DNA of 64,000 bases. Origin: Archangiaceae bacterium. Its GTDB lineage: Bacteria > Myxococcota > Myxococcia > Myxococcales > Myxococcaceae. Each line of letters opens with the position of its first letter. Position 1 is the stretch's first letter. Both the position numbers and the translations under genes were made by a program. Positions 33,113 to 42,366 of the stretch are shown in pieces. The stretch is taken from positions 62,001-126,000 of the forward strand of contig JADJNS010000034.1 in the NCBI GenBank assembly GCA_016714225.1, read 5' to 3'. The notes below the pieces were generated by a model. The model ran no database searches, was not told where the DNA came from, and saw nothing but the letters and a program-made list of their open reading frames with translations.

Positions 33113-35683
33113 TCACCGTGGGGTGAACACGGTGCGCGCTTCGGCGTGGGCGTCGATTTCGGCGCGCGTGCGCCACAGCGGGTGCGAGCGATTCGTTCGC
33201 CACAGCTCGGCCTCGTCGCGAAAGTGACTCGACCCCAGGTCGCCCGACTCTCCGCCCGGCAGCGCGTCGAACGCCACCGGGCCGTCGGGCGTCAGCTCGA
33301 TGCTCAGCCGCCGCGCCGGCCCCTGCGTGTACGCGAACACCGGCGCCGGTCGCCCCCGCTCGTCTTGCAGCACCGGCCAGCCCTGGTCGACGGTGTCGAT
33401 GCCGCCACCGCGCGCGAACGCCGGCTCACCGTGTGGCGGCACCGAGAGGTCGGCCCCCAGGCTCAAGCTGAAGTGGGGAATCACGCTGTCGAAGCGCACC
33501 GTGTGCAGCGGCCCCCACCGCCACTTCGCCACGTCGGCGCTGCCGGTCAGCTTCTCGAGGTCGGCCAGCGCCGCGGTCAGCGCGCGCGCCATCACGGCGT
33601 CGCGCGTCTCGGTGATGCCGGGGGTCGTCAGGTCGTCCCACAGCGGGCTGTCGGCGTTCTCGAGCAGCGCGGCGAGCGCGGTCATGCGCGTGCCCGGCGC
33701 GAGCACCGGCACCACGCCGCGCGTGTCACCCAGCGCCTCGACCTCGTCGCTCAAGCTGAAGTCGAGCAGCCGCGCCAGCCAGGCGTGAAACACCGCCGCC
33801 TCGACCGAGGCTTCGGTGGCCCGCAGGTCCCACCCGCGCAGGCGCGCGGCGAGCTCTTCCGACGCGCCCGAGTGGTCGACGAGGTACGGCATGAACCTGC
33901 GCGCCGCGAGCACGGTGACGTCGGCCTGCAGCGCCTCCATGTCTGCGCGGGTGGCGGTGCCGACCAGCTCGCCCAGGCGCTGGGTGAGCCGCTCGGCGCG
34001 AAAGCCCTCGCTCCAGTCGTAGCCCAGGTACACGCGCTCATCGAACGGGTTGCCGTCGCGGCTCGAGCCGGCCGGGTCGTTGTTGGCTGCGGCGATGAAG
34101 GCCCGGGTGCCGGGGGCCGCGTGCGGCAGCTGGTCGGGGTCGAGCCACCCCACCCACTCGGCCTCTCCGGTGCCGGGCAGCACCGTCGCCGGCATCGTGC
34201 CGTCGGGCCGCTTCACCGGGTCCCACGTCATCGCGCCCGGCGCGCGAATCGGCAGCTTGCCGGTCATGCGAAACGCGATGTCTCCCGCGCTGTCGGCGAA
34301 GACGAAGCCCATGCCGGGCACTTCGATGTCGCGCACCGCACCTTCAGCCTCGCGCACGTCGCGCGCCAGCATCAGCGCGATGAGGCCCTCGACCTCGTGG
34401 CTGGGCTCGGCGGCGACCCACCGCACCGAGATGGCGCGGGTGCCGGTGCGCTTGCTGAGGCCGCCCTCGCGCTCGAACACCGGCAGAATCGGCCCGTGGT
34501 GCGGCACCGTCTCGACGGTGACGTCGAGCGTGCCCCCCAGGCCGTTGGGAATGTGCTCGACCCGCTTCTCGAGCGGCACCCACTGCCCGCGAAACGAGGC
34601 CGCGTCGGCGGTGAGCGTCTCTTCGTACACGTCCATCTGGTCGAACATCGCGTTGGTGATGCCCCACGCCACGCGCGCGTTGTGGCCGAACACCACGCCC
34701 GGCACGCCGGCGAAGGCGACGCCCGTCACGTCCATCGCGTCGGGGCCCTCGCTCACCACCAGGTGCACGCCCCACAGAATGGTGGGCGCGATGAGCGGCA
34801 GGTGCGGGTCGTTGGCCAGCAGCGCGTGGCCGCTGGCGGTGCTCGCGCCCGACAGCGCCCAGGCGTTGGTGCCCACGCCCAGCCGGTTCTGCGCCGGCAG
34901 CACGCGCCGCAGCGACGACAGCGCGAGCGCCGAGGCCCCGACTGAAGGAGCGCGGCGAGAGCGGCCGCGGCCCCCGGTCTTCGCGCCCGCCGCGTAGAAG
35001 CCCGGCACGGTGGTGGCCGGCGACGGCGGAGCGAACTGCATCACCTGCGCGAAGAACCCGCGGCGCGCGGCGAGCTCGGGGGCCTCGGCCGGGTCGGCCT
35101 CGTCGAACACCACCCGGGCGCGGTCGCGCAACAGCGAGCGGTTGATTTCGGCGTCGGCGTTGAACGCGAGAAACATCTCCATCAGCCGCAGCACGGTGAG
35201 CGAGTCGACCGGTGACCACTCGGGGGTCATCGAGCCCACCAACAGCTCGGAGCCGCGCGGCGCCCGCACCTGCCCCGAGCGCACCTGCGCGAGGTACTGG
35301 TTCACGCCCGCCGCGTAGCCCTCGAACAGCTCGCGCATGCGGCGGTCGTCGCAGCGCTCCCACAAGAGCTGCCCCATGCGGCGCAGGCCGATGGTGCGCA
35401 TCGTCACGTCCGACTCGATGAACTTCGACGACACCGTGCCGAACACCTCGGCGAGCCGCCCGTTGGCGGTGCGGCGAAACAGCTCGAGCTGCGCCATGCG
35501 GTCGCGCGCCATCGCGTAGCCCTGCGCGAAGCCCAGGTCGCGCAGCGATGTCGCCGACACGTGCGGCCAGCCGTGCTCGTCGGTCACCACCTCGGTGCGC
35601 GCGTTCACCGCGGCGCCCTCGATTTCGCTCGGCGGAGCAGAGGCGACGCAGCCGGCAAGCGTCAGCAAGCAGAGCGCGCGCAT
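33113..35683 (-). CDS. Penicillin-acylase-family Ntn hydrolase lipoprotein
   Basis: An 856-residue precursor. The lipoprotein signal is MRALCLLTLAGC. The alpha part begins VVTDEHGWPHVSATSLRDLGFAQGYAMARDRMAQLE, a family hallmark seen here in pieces (DEHGWPH, GYAMARDRMAQLE). The maturation point is GVGTNAWALSG: Thr272 occupies the place normally held by the nucleophilic Ser. LLANDPHLPL, WGITNAMFDQMDVY and ANNDPAG follow as expected for the beta chain. Members cleave acyl groups from penicillins, acyl-homoserine lactones or lipopeptides; quorum-signal degradation or antibiotic inactivation is possible. The start overlaps the stop of the upstream gene (TGATG). Confidence 0.9.
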   Translation of the reverse strand: MRALCLLTLAGCVASAPPSEIEGAAVNARTEVVTDEHGWPHVSATSLRDLGFAQGYAMARDRMAQLELFRRTANGRLAEVFGTVSSKFIESDVTMRTIGLRRMGQLLWERCDDRRMRELFEGYAAGVNQYLAQVRSGQVRAPRGSELLVGSMTPEWSPVDSLTVLRLMEMFLAFNADAEINRSLLRDRARVVFDEADPAEAPELAARRGFFAQVMQFAPPSPATTVPGFYAAGAKTGGRGRSRRAPSVGASALALSSLRRVLPAQNRLGVGTNAWALSGASTASGHALLANDPHLPLIAPTILWGVHLVVSEGPDAMDVTGVAFAGVPGVVFGHNARVAWGITNAMFDQMDVYEETLTADAASFRGQWVPLEKRVEHIPNGLGGTLDVTVETVPHHGPILPVFEREGGLSKRTGTRAISVRWVAAEPSHEVEGLIALMLARDVREAEGAVRDIEVPGMGFVFADSAGDIAFRMTGKLPIRAPGAMTWDPVKRPDGTMPATVLPGTGEAEWVGWLDPDQLPHAAPGTRAFIAAANNDPAGSSRDGNPFDERVYLGYDWSEGFRAERLTQRLGELVGTATRADMEALQADVTVLAARRFMPYLVDHSGASEELAARLRGWDLRATEASVEAAVFHAWLARLLDFSLSDEVEALGDTRGVVPVLAPGTRMTALAALLENADSPLWDDLTTPGITETRDAVMARALTAALADLEKLTGSADVAKWRWGPLHTVRFDSVIPHFSLSLGADLSVPPHGEPAFARGGGIDTVDQGWPVLQDERGRPAPVFAYTQGPARRLSIELTPDGPVAFDALPGGESGDLGSSHFRDEAELWRTNRSHPLWRTRAEIDAHAEARTVFTPR

Positions 35684-36273
35684 CACCACACCATTCCCAG
35701 CCGGTAGCCGGCTCCCAGCGAGGGCACCACCTGGCCGAGCATCAGCGTGCCGCCGCCGCGCGCGTAGAGCTCGATGAATACGTCGCGCCCCAGGAAGATG
35801 GAGAGCGGCAGCTCGAGCGCCACCGCGTGCGTGAGGCCGGCCAGCGCTCCGGCGATGCCGCCCACCACGTAGGCCGCCTCGTACGAGACCATCGGAGTCA
35901 GCGCCAGCGCCCGCGAGAGGCTGAACGCCCAGCCCGCGCCGAGGCCCATGCGGCCCTGCACCAGCGCGTAGAGCCCGGCGCCGCCGGTGAGCAGCGCGCC
36001 GTCGAGGCCCAGCCGGGGCTCGACCGCGAAGCCGCGGCGGGTGACGAAGCGCACCGCGAGGCCCGACATCAGGCCGACCGCCTGGAACGCCGAGCCCGAC
36101 TGCGAGGCCGAGGCCAGCCCCACCCCCAACGCGGCCGAGCCGAGCACGCTCACCGAGCCGTGCGCGTAGTCGTACGAGGGCGGCGCCTCGCTCGCGACGA
36201 CCGCCTCGACCGGCGTCTGCGCCCCAGAGGCGACCGCCCACACCGCGATGAGAACTCCGAGTATGTTTTTCAT
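35683..36273 (-). CDS. Exported protein, probable outer-membrane beta-barrel
   Basis: A 196-residue precursor. The signal peptide (MKNILGVLIAVWAVASGAQ) begins at ATG 36273. The mature part is built of alternating short strands with Gly and aromatic residues and ends with an aromatic residue (YRLGMVW), as outer-membrane barrels often do. Glycine-rich hydrophobic segments (GGIAGALAGLTHAVALELPL) leave some chance that it is an inner-membrane protein. It is the first gene of a two-gene unit with the penicillin-acylase homologue and may help place it at the outer membrane. Confidence 0.7.
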   Translation of the reverse strand: MKNILGVLIAVWAVASGAQTPVEAVVASEAPPSYDYAHGSVSVLGSAALGVGLASASQSGSAFQAVGLMSGLAVRFVTRRGFAVEPRLGLDGALLTGGAGLYALVQGRMGLGAGWAFSLSRALALTPMVSYEAAYVVGGIAGALAGLTHAVALELPLSIFLGRDVFIELYARGGGTLMLGQVVPSLGAGYRLGMVW

Positions 36274-36331
36274 ACGCCCAAGGTACGGAGCGCCGCCGGC
36301 AGCCACATGTGCCGAAAGTCACACCCCCTTC

Positions 36332-37474
36332 ATGAGCGACGAACTCGAGAGAACCAGCGAGATGAAGGGGCGCTTCGGCATTCTCGGCCGGGTCGAGCCG
36401 TGGCTCCGAGGCATCGCGCTCGTCATCTGGGCGTTCATCGGCGTCACCCGCTTCGAGCCGAAGGCCTGGGTGCTGCCCTTCGCGGCCTACGGCGCGCTGA
36501 TGGTGCTGGGAGGCTACCGCGACCGCTTCTCGACCCGTTTCAACCTCGGCCTGCTGGTGCTGCAGAGCGTGAGCGTGCTGGCCCTGCCGCGGCTGGGGCT
36601 GCCCGGCTTCGAGGGCATGCTGCTCTCGTTCGTGGTGGTGCAGCTGCCCGCGGTCATCTCGCTGCGCGCCTCGGCGCTGTGGCTGGTCGCTCAGCTCGTG
36701 GTGCTCTGGCCCATCGTCTGGCCGTTCAACACCCTCACCCAGATGTTCGAGCTGACCGGCGCCTACAGCGGCTTCTCGACCTTCGCGCTGCTGGTGCACT
36801 GGGCGCGGCTGCAAGAGCGGCGGGCGCGGGCCGAGCTGGCGCGCAGCAACGCGGCGCTGCTCGCCACCCGCGCGCTGCTGGTCGAGGGCAGCCGCCAGGC
36901 CGAGCGGCTGCGCATCTCGCGCGAGCTGCACGACAGCCTGGGGCACCACCTCGCCGCGCTGAGCCTGCAGCTCGACCTCGCCCAGCGGCAGACCACCGGC
37001 AAGCCGGCCGAGGCGCTGGCCCGCGCGCGCAACATCTCGCAGTCGTCGCTCGCCGAGGTGCGCAAGGTGGTGGCCGAGATGCAGACCGAGGCGGGCGTCG
37101 ACCTGGTGCCGGCGCTCAAGGCCCTCGCCGCCGGAGTGCCCTCGCCGCACATCGAGATTCGCGCTCCCGACGGCCTCAACATCACCGGTGGCGAGGCGAG
37201 CCACGCCCTGTTCCGCTGCGTGCAAGAGGCCATCACCAACGCGGTGAAGCACGCCGCGGCGAAGCACGTCTGGGTCGACCTGAGCGTCGACGCCGGCACC
37301 CTGCGCATCACCGTGCGCGACGACGGCGGCGGCGCGCGCGAGGTGCAGCCCGGGCGCGGGCTCACCGGCATGAAGGCGCGGCTGGCAGACCTGGGCGGAG
37401 ACGCCCGCTTCCGCTCGACGGTGGGCGCGGGCTTCGAGGTGCAGGTCACCCTGCCGATGGAGACGACGACCTGA
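36332..37474 (+). CDS. NarX/DesK-type sensor histidine kinase
   Basis: A 380-residue kinase with five or six membrane helices at about residues 25-165, then a HisKA_3 dimerisation domain with His200 in RISRELHDSLGHHLAALSLQ and an ATP-binding domain (CVQEAITNAVKHA, VRDDGGGARE, GRGLTGMKARLADLGG). No extracytoplasmic domain is large enough for a periplasmic ligand, so it probably senses a membrane state, as DesK does for fluidity. The stop overlaps the start of its regulator (TGATG). It is divergent from the outer-membrane protein gene, 58 bp away. Confidence 0.92.
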   Translation: MSDELERTSEMKGRFGILGRVEPWLRGIALVIWAFIGVTRFEPKAWVLPFAAYGALMVLGGYRDRFSTRFNLGLLVLQSVSVLALPRLGLPGFEGMLLSFVVVQLPAVISLRASALWLVAQLVVLWPIVWPFNTLTQMFELTGAYSGFSTFALLVHWARLQERRARAELARSNAALLATRALLVEGSRQAERLRISRELHDSLGHHLAALSLQLDLAQRQTTGKPAEALARARNISQSSLAEVRKVVAEMQTEAGVDLVPALKALAAGVPSPHIEIRAPDGLNITGGEASHALFRCVQEAITNAVKHAAAKHVWVDLSVDAGTLRITVRDDGGGAREVQPGRGLTGMKARLADLGGDARFRSTVGAGFEVQVTLPMETTT

Positions 37475-38121
37475 TGCGCATTCTGCTCGCCGACGACCAG
37501 ACGCTGATTCGCCAGGGCATTCGGGGGCTGCTCGAGCTCGACACCGAGTTTCAAATCATCGCCGAGGCGGGCGACGGCGACGAGGCGCTGAAGCTCACGC
37601 TCGAGCTCAAGCCCGACGTGGCGCTGCTCGACGTGCGCATGCCGGGCAAAGACGGCGTGCAGGTGGTGCAGGCGCTGCGCAAGCGCGGCGACACCACGCC
37701 GGTGATTCTGCTCACCACCTTCGACGACGACGCGGTGCTGCTCGACGGCGTGCGGGCGGGCATCTCGGGGTACCTCTTGAAAGACGTGTCGCTCGAGGTG
37801 CTCTCGCAGGCGCTGCGCACCGTGGTGGCGGGCAAGACGCTGATTCTGCCCGCGGTGACCGAGCGGGCCTCGAAGTCGGTGCAGAAGAAGGGCACGCGCT
37901 TCGAGGCGGCCGAGATGCCCGACGTGCTCACCGACCGCGAGCGCGAGGTGCTGCGGCTGATGGCCGGCGGCTACAGCAACCGCGAGATCGCCGACGCGCT
38001 CGGCACCGCCGAGGGCACGGTGAAGAACCAGGCCTCGAGCATTCTCTCGAAGCTCGGCGTGCGCGACCGCACCCGGGCGGTCTTGAAAGCCCTCGAGATG
38101 GGCTGGCTGGTCGAGCGCTGA
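37474..38121 (+). CDS. NarL/FixJ-family response regulator
   Basis: A 215-residue regulator. The receiver carries the acidic pair in LADDQTLIRQG and phospho-site Asp53 (LLDVRMPGKDG), with LLTTF and YLLKDVS as switch and Lys sites. The C-terminus is a LuxR-type helix-turn-helix (LTDREREVLRLMAGGYSNREIADAL, GTVKNQASSILSKLGVRDR; only the key parts are given). It is the partner of the preceding kinase. The linker segment (KSVQKKGTRFEAAEMPD) is longer than usual. It ends 4 bp from a convergent gene. Confidence 0.94.
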   Translation: MRILLADDQTLIRQGIRGLLELDTEFQIIAEAGDGDEALKLTLELKPDVALLDVRMPGKDGVQVVQALRKRGDTTPVILLTTFDDDAVLLDGVRAGISGYLLKDVSLEVLSQALRTVVAGKTLILPAVTERASKSVQKKGTRFEAAEMPDVLTDREREVLRLMAGGYSNREIADALGTAEGTVKNQASSILSKLGVRDRTRAVLKALEMGWLVER

Positions 38122-38125
38122 CGCG

Positions 38126-40831
38126 CTACTGCAGGTCGAACTCCCACTCGGCGGGTGCCGCGAAGCCGAGCGCCTCCTGCAGAATCGCCGCGCTGGTGGG
38201 AAAGAAGAACCGGCGGTAGCGCGCGGTGTGCGGCAGGCCCAGCCGGCTGGAGTACGGGCAGGTCGCGGTGCCGGTGGTGTTGTGCACCGCCCAGAAGGCG
38301 AGCCCGCTGGGCCCGGCGATGGCGCAGGTGAGCTGCCCGTTGCCTTGCGGGTAGAGGCGCGCGACCGCGTTGAAGTCGCAGTCGAGCGGCAGCTTCGCTT
38401 CACCGCTCAGCGTGACGTCGGTTCCCATGAAGCGAATCGGCCGCACGTCGTCGCTGCCCCGCAAGAAGTGGCCGAGCTCGAGCAGGTCGGCGTTCTGCGC
38501 GGGAAGAAAGGTGCCGACCGAGTGGCCGAAGACCGTCTGCACTTGCCTGCCGGTCGAGTCGCAGACCGGGCCGCCGCTCAGCGAGCAGAGCACCCGGTCT
38601 TCGTCGAGCTGCGCGTCGCGGGGCACGCCGTTGTCGCAGACCGGGCTGAGCGTCGCGGCGGCGGTGAGGTTGCTGCGCAGCGCCCACACCACCAGCCGCT
38701 GCAGGTACATCGCGCCCGAGGTGGTGAAGACCGCCAGGTACACCGCGCCCGAGGCGCGCGCCGCGTCGACCACGGGGTTGCCGAGGTCGGCGAAGTAGAA
38801 GTCGTTCAGCTTGAGGTCGGCCTCGAAGGTGAGGGGCCCATCGGCGACGTCGGGAGCATCGAGCTTGCGCACCCAATGGCCGGGCTCGACCTCGACCAGC
38901 TGGAGGCTCGGGCCGCTCAGCGCCAGCCGGCTGGCGCTCGCCTTCACCGGCTTCAGGTCCTGCCGCATCGCGTCTCGCGGCAGCGCGAACAGCAGCACCT
39001 CGGAGATGCGTGCGTCTTCGCGGTGAATGCGCTTGAGCGTCTCGTCGGCGGGGCGCCCGAGCACGTCGAGCTCCGACGGGTAGAGCGTGATTTCACCCGA
39101 GACCCGCTGCTCGAGCGGGTTGCGGTACACGCCCACGTCGTTCGAGTAGCCGCACGAACCGCCCGACGTCGAGCAGTTGCCGGTGTCGAGGGTGGCCGGC
39201 ACGGTCATGTCTCGTGCGCCGGTCTGCTTGATGGCCACGAACGCGTTCGGCATCGGCACCGCGAATTCGAACGGCGTCTGGGTCGCGGTGCCGAAGTGGC
39301 CCGACACCAGCACCGCGGTGTGCGAGGCGAAACGCAGGTCTTCGCCCTTGCCCCAGCTGATGGTGGCGAAAGCTGGCGTCTCGACCGCCTGCCCCGGGGG
39401 CACGTCGAACGGCACGTCGAGCAACGCCGGGGCCGGGTCGATTTCACCCAAGGTGTGTGCAATCACCGGCGCCACCACCACCCGCTCGACGTGCCAGGTC
39501 ATCGCGTGCGGCCCGCCCGCCGGCCACAGGTTCCACAGCCGGACCTTCAGCTTCTTCAGGTCGCCGTCTTGCGCGGTGACCACCTCGGCGCGCGCCGGCT
39601 GCAGCGCGAGCGACAGCACGCTCTGCGCGTAGCCGTGCGCGCGAGCCATCAGCGGGCCCGCGTACTGCTCCCACGCCTCGGCGTCGACCGAGTTCTGGCC
39701 GGTGAAGTGCTGGTCGCGCGCGATGGGCGTCAGCAGCAGCGTGCCCTCGAGGCTCGGGTAGTACGCCCCGGTCGGGGCTCCCAGCCTCGGCCACGGGTAG
39801 CTCGCCGGAGGGTCGCTGCGAACCCAGGGTGCGGCGATGTCCTTCGGCACGGTGCTCCACTCGAACGTGGAGCTCATCTCGCCGATGCCCCGGTTGTAGG
39901 CGAGCACGTTGGCGTTGGTGAACTCGGAGATGCCCGGCGGGTCGGTCTCTGACAGCGTGGCCATCGGGTTCGCGCCCCCGTAGACCTCACGGTCCCAGAA
40001 GGCGCGAATGCCATCGGACTCGACGTGGCGCGTCTGAAACACCACCCACGGCTTGGGAAGCTCGCCGAAGAGGCGCGAGCGGTCGCTGCCCATGAACTCC
40101 TCGAAGCCGATGCCCGGGTGCGGCAGGTTCCGCGCGTGGTCGGGCACGGTGTTGTCTTCGACGAGGTGCTGCACCTGCCCGATGGCGCGGAAGGCAGCGG
40201 CCAGCGCCGCCTCGCGCTTCTTCGGAGTCAGCGCCTGCAACCCCTGGCGCAACCCCTGCCACACCGCCGGCAAACCCCACTTGTTCTCCTCACCCGTCTC
40301 ACCGCGGAGGGCCCATTTGGTCGCCGACATGCCGAAGCGGAGCAGGTCGATGTACGGCAAACCGGTGTTGGCCAGCGGGAGCAGGCCCGAGTACCCGCCC
40401 GAGAAGAGCGTGACCGAGAGGGGGTCGTGAAAGTGGTTCACCGCGCGGCGGCCGCCCCACCTGGTGGCCTGCTTCAGGTCTTCGAAGCCGTCTTCCCAGA
40501 GCCCGCCCTGGCCGACCCAGGCCTCGAGCGTCATCTCTTCGCTCGAGGCATCGCCCGGCCCGTCGTTCGCGATGCTGTCGCCCAGAGAGGCGACGCGGTC
40601 GAACCCCACTCCGGCCAGCTTGCTCTTGCCGGGGCTGGCCACGTAGAGCTGACGCGAGAGAAAGTCGTCGACGTGCACGATGCTGCCAGTGCCGTGCGTG
40701 AAGCCGGCCTCGCCCCACGGCGTTCCCTCTGAGAAGACCTGGCGGTTGAGGTCGATGTGATTGGGCGCCCAGTAGGCGTGCGAGCGCGCCGCGCCCAGAG
40801 CGACGAGCACCGCCGTCGCGCGGGCAATCAT
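38126..40831 (-). CDS. Exported protein with zinc phospholipase C / S1-P1 nuclease-like domain
   Basis: A 901-residue exported protein. The signal peptide ends near SHA19, leaving a mature N-terminus Tyr-Trp..His. In bacterial phospholipases C the mature N-terminal Trp and a nearby His bind zinc. NHFHDP (132-137) and QHLVEDNTVPDHARN follow; here His222, Asp226 and His232 keep the H-x3-D-x5-H spacing of clostridial alpha-toxin (126/130/136), and FEEF comes shortly after. The remaining 600 residues are beta-rich exported domains with Cys pairs (NCSTSGGSCGYS). It probably hydrolyses phospholipids or nucleic acids outside the cell. It overlaps the gene before it (ATGA). Confidence 0.75.
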   Translation of the reverse strand: MIARATAVLVALGAARSHAYWAPNHIDLNRQVFSEGTPWGEAGFTHGTGSIVHVDDFLSRQLYVASPGKSKLAGVGFDRVASLGDSIANDGPGDASSEEMTLEAWVGQGGLWEDGFEDLKQATRWGGRRAVNHFHDPLSVTLFSGGYSGLLPLANTGLPYIDLLRFGMSATKWALRGETGEENKWGLPAVWQGLRQGLQALTPKKREAALAAAFRAIGQVQHLVEDNTVPDHARNLPHPGIGFEEFMGSDRSRLFGELPKPWVVFQTRHVESDGIRAFWDREVYGGANPMATLSETDPPGISEFTNANVLAYNRGIGEMSSTFEWSTVPKDIAAPWVRSDPPASYPWPRLGAPTGAYYPSLEGTLLLTPIARDQHFTGQNSVDAEAWEQYAGPLMARAHGYAQSVLSLALQPARAEVVTAQDGDLKKLKVRLWNLWPAGGPHAMTWHVERVVVAPVIAHTLGEIDPAPALLDVPFDVPPGQAVETPAFATISWGKGEDLRFASHTAVLVSGHFGTATQTPFEFAVPMPNAFVAIKQTGARDMTVPATLDTGNCSTSGGSCGYSNDVGVYRNPLEQRVSGEITLYPSELDVLGRPADETLKRIHREDARISEVLLFALPRDAMRQDLKPVKASASRLALSGPSLQLVEVEPGHWVRKLDAPDVADGPLTFEADLKLNDFYFADLGNPVVDAARASGAVYLAVFTTSGAMYLQRLVVWALRSNLTAAATLSPVCDNGVPRDAQLDEDRVLCSLSGGPVCDSTGRQVQTVFGHSVGTFLPAQNADLLELGHFLRGSDDVRPIRFMGTDVTLSGEAKLPLDCDFNAVARLYPQGNGQLTCAIAGPSGLAFWAVHNTTGTATCPYSSRLGLPHTARYRRFFFPTSAAILQEALGFAAPAEWEFDLQ

Positions 40832-42366
40832 CGCAGCGCCTCGAAGGTGCGCTCCTCGATGCGGCCGGGCCCGCCGACGAACACCCTGCCGTCGGTGCCG
40901 GTGGCGATGCACGTCGCCGCATAGCCGAGGTACCAGCTCGCGGTGCGGCGGCCGAGGTGAAACTGGTTCACCCGCCCCCCTGAGTCGACGGTGATGAAAT
41001 CGCGATAGATGCCGACCGGCCCCACCGCGACGTCGACCGTGTCGACCGCCTCGTCGACGCGCTGGTAGTCGCCGACGCCGGCAGAGATGAGCAGCGGCGG
41101 CGCGACGAAGTACGCCAGCTCGCTCCTGAACCCGGTGCTGGGCCGGTTCACCGCCCGCTTCACCACGGTCATGCCGGTGCTGCGAAAGCTCCCCTGCTCG
41201 GCCAGCACCACGCTCCCGCACGTCACGCTCGCCCAGTCTGCCATCGCGCCTCGGGGCGCCGAGCAATCGACCCGCTTGCCTGACTCGAGCACGAGCTCGG
41301 CACCGCGCTCTGAGAGCGCGAGCGCGATGGGCCGCGTCAGCACGACGTCCCCCGCGCCGCGAAAGGCGCCCGCGGTGCCGAACGACGCGTCGAGCACGCC
41401 TGTGGCGGTGAAGCGCACGACGCGGTCGTGGCCGGTGTCGGCGACGTAGAGGCGGCCCTGGTCGTCGCCGGCCACCGCCGATGGCGCGTCGAGCCCCGGC
41501 AGCCGGAACAACGGCTTGAGCGCGTCGTCGAGCACCTGCACCGCGTCGCCGTCGATGGCCACCACGTAGCGCGTGGCCTTCGCCTCTGGGGGAAAGTGCC
41601 CGTCGTCTCGACGAACGAGCGGGAGAGGCGAGTACCTGGGAACCACGAACAAGCGACCGGGCCTCGCGACCGCGTCAGTGCTCGCGACCACCGGCGGCAC
41701 GGCGCCGACGGTCACCTCGGCCCAAGCGCTCACCCAGCCCGATGCGGTCAGCGTGCGCGCGGTGACCGCGTAGCGGCCGGACGACGGCCACGCGTGCTCG
41801 GCGTTCGAGGCCTCGGCGTCGAACACCCCGTCGCCTTCGAAGTCCCACTGCCAGCTGAGCGCCGCGCGCTCGCCGCTCGAGGCGCGCAGCCGCGCCTTCT
41901 GCCCCGGCTCGGGCTGAGGCGGGTCGACCACCAGCGTCGCCGGCACGCTCGCCGCGTCGCTCACCGTGAGGGTGCGGGTGACCGGCGCGAGCGCCCCACC
42001 TCCGCGCTGCAACGGCACCAGCCTCACCGTGGTGGTGCCGTCTTGCAGCGGCACGCGCGGCGCGAAGAAGCGGCCGTCGGGCCGGGTCAGCACCGGCACC
42101 GTCGCCACCCCGACGTGACCGGTGGGCGCGTAGAAGCCGTCGGTCGGCGCGCCCACCACCAGCACCGCCTGCACCTGGGCCGGGTCGAACCAGCCGCTCA
42201 CGGTGAACCAGGCCCCGGTGGCCGGGCCATCGGCCGCGGGCTGGTCGACGATGAGCACCTTCGCGGCGAGGTCGGCCGGAGCCGTCTCGCTCGGCGGCGC
42301 CTTCGGCGGGCACGAGCACGCGCACAGCAACGCGGCGATGAACGGCGCTCTTCGGGTCTGGGTCAT
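40828..42366 (-). CDS. Exported lipoprotein with PKD-like and NHL-repeat domains
   Basis: A 512-residue precursor with a lipoprotein-like signal (MTQTRRAPFIAALLCACSC). An Ig-like segment (about 35-120) is followed by a PKD-like domain (about 135-220: SWQWDFEGDGVFDAEASNAEHAW), then NHL-type propeller repeats (LPGLDAPSAVAGDDQGRLYVADTGHDRVVRF, seen as GRLYVADTGHDRVVRF and similar). Such modules bind partners or glycans at the surface. It is the middle gene of a three-gene exported-protein operon, overlapping both neighbours by 4 nt, so the three products probably work together. Confidence 0.8.
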   Translation of the reverse strand: MTQTRRAPFIAALLCACSCPPKAPPSETAPADLAAKVLIVDQPAADGPATGAWFTVSGWFDPAQVQAVLVVGAPTDGFYAPTGHVGVATVPVLTRPDGRFFAPRVPLQDGTTTVRLVPLQRGGGALAPVTRTLTVSDAASVPATLVVDPPQPEPGQKARLRASSGERAALSWQWDFEGDGVFDAEASNAEHAWPSSGRYAVTARTLTASGWVSAWAEVTVGAVPPVVASTDAVARPGRLFVVPRYSPLPLVRRDDGHFPPEAKATRYVVAIDGDAVQVLDDALKPLFRLPGLDAPSAVAGDDQGRLYVADTGHDRVVRFTATGVLDASFGTAGAFRGAGDVVLTRPIALALSERGAELVLESGKRVDCSAPRGAMADWASVTCGSVVLAEQGSFRSTGMTVVKRAVNRPSTGFRSELAYFVAPPLLISAGVGDYQRVDEAVDTVDVAVGPVGIYRDFITVDSGGRVNQFHLGRRTASWYLGYAATCIATGTDGRVFVGGPGRIEERTFEALR

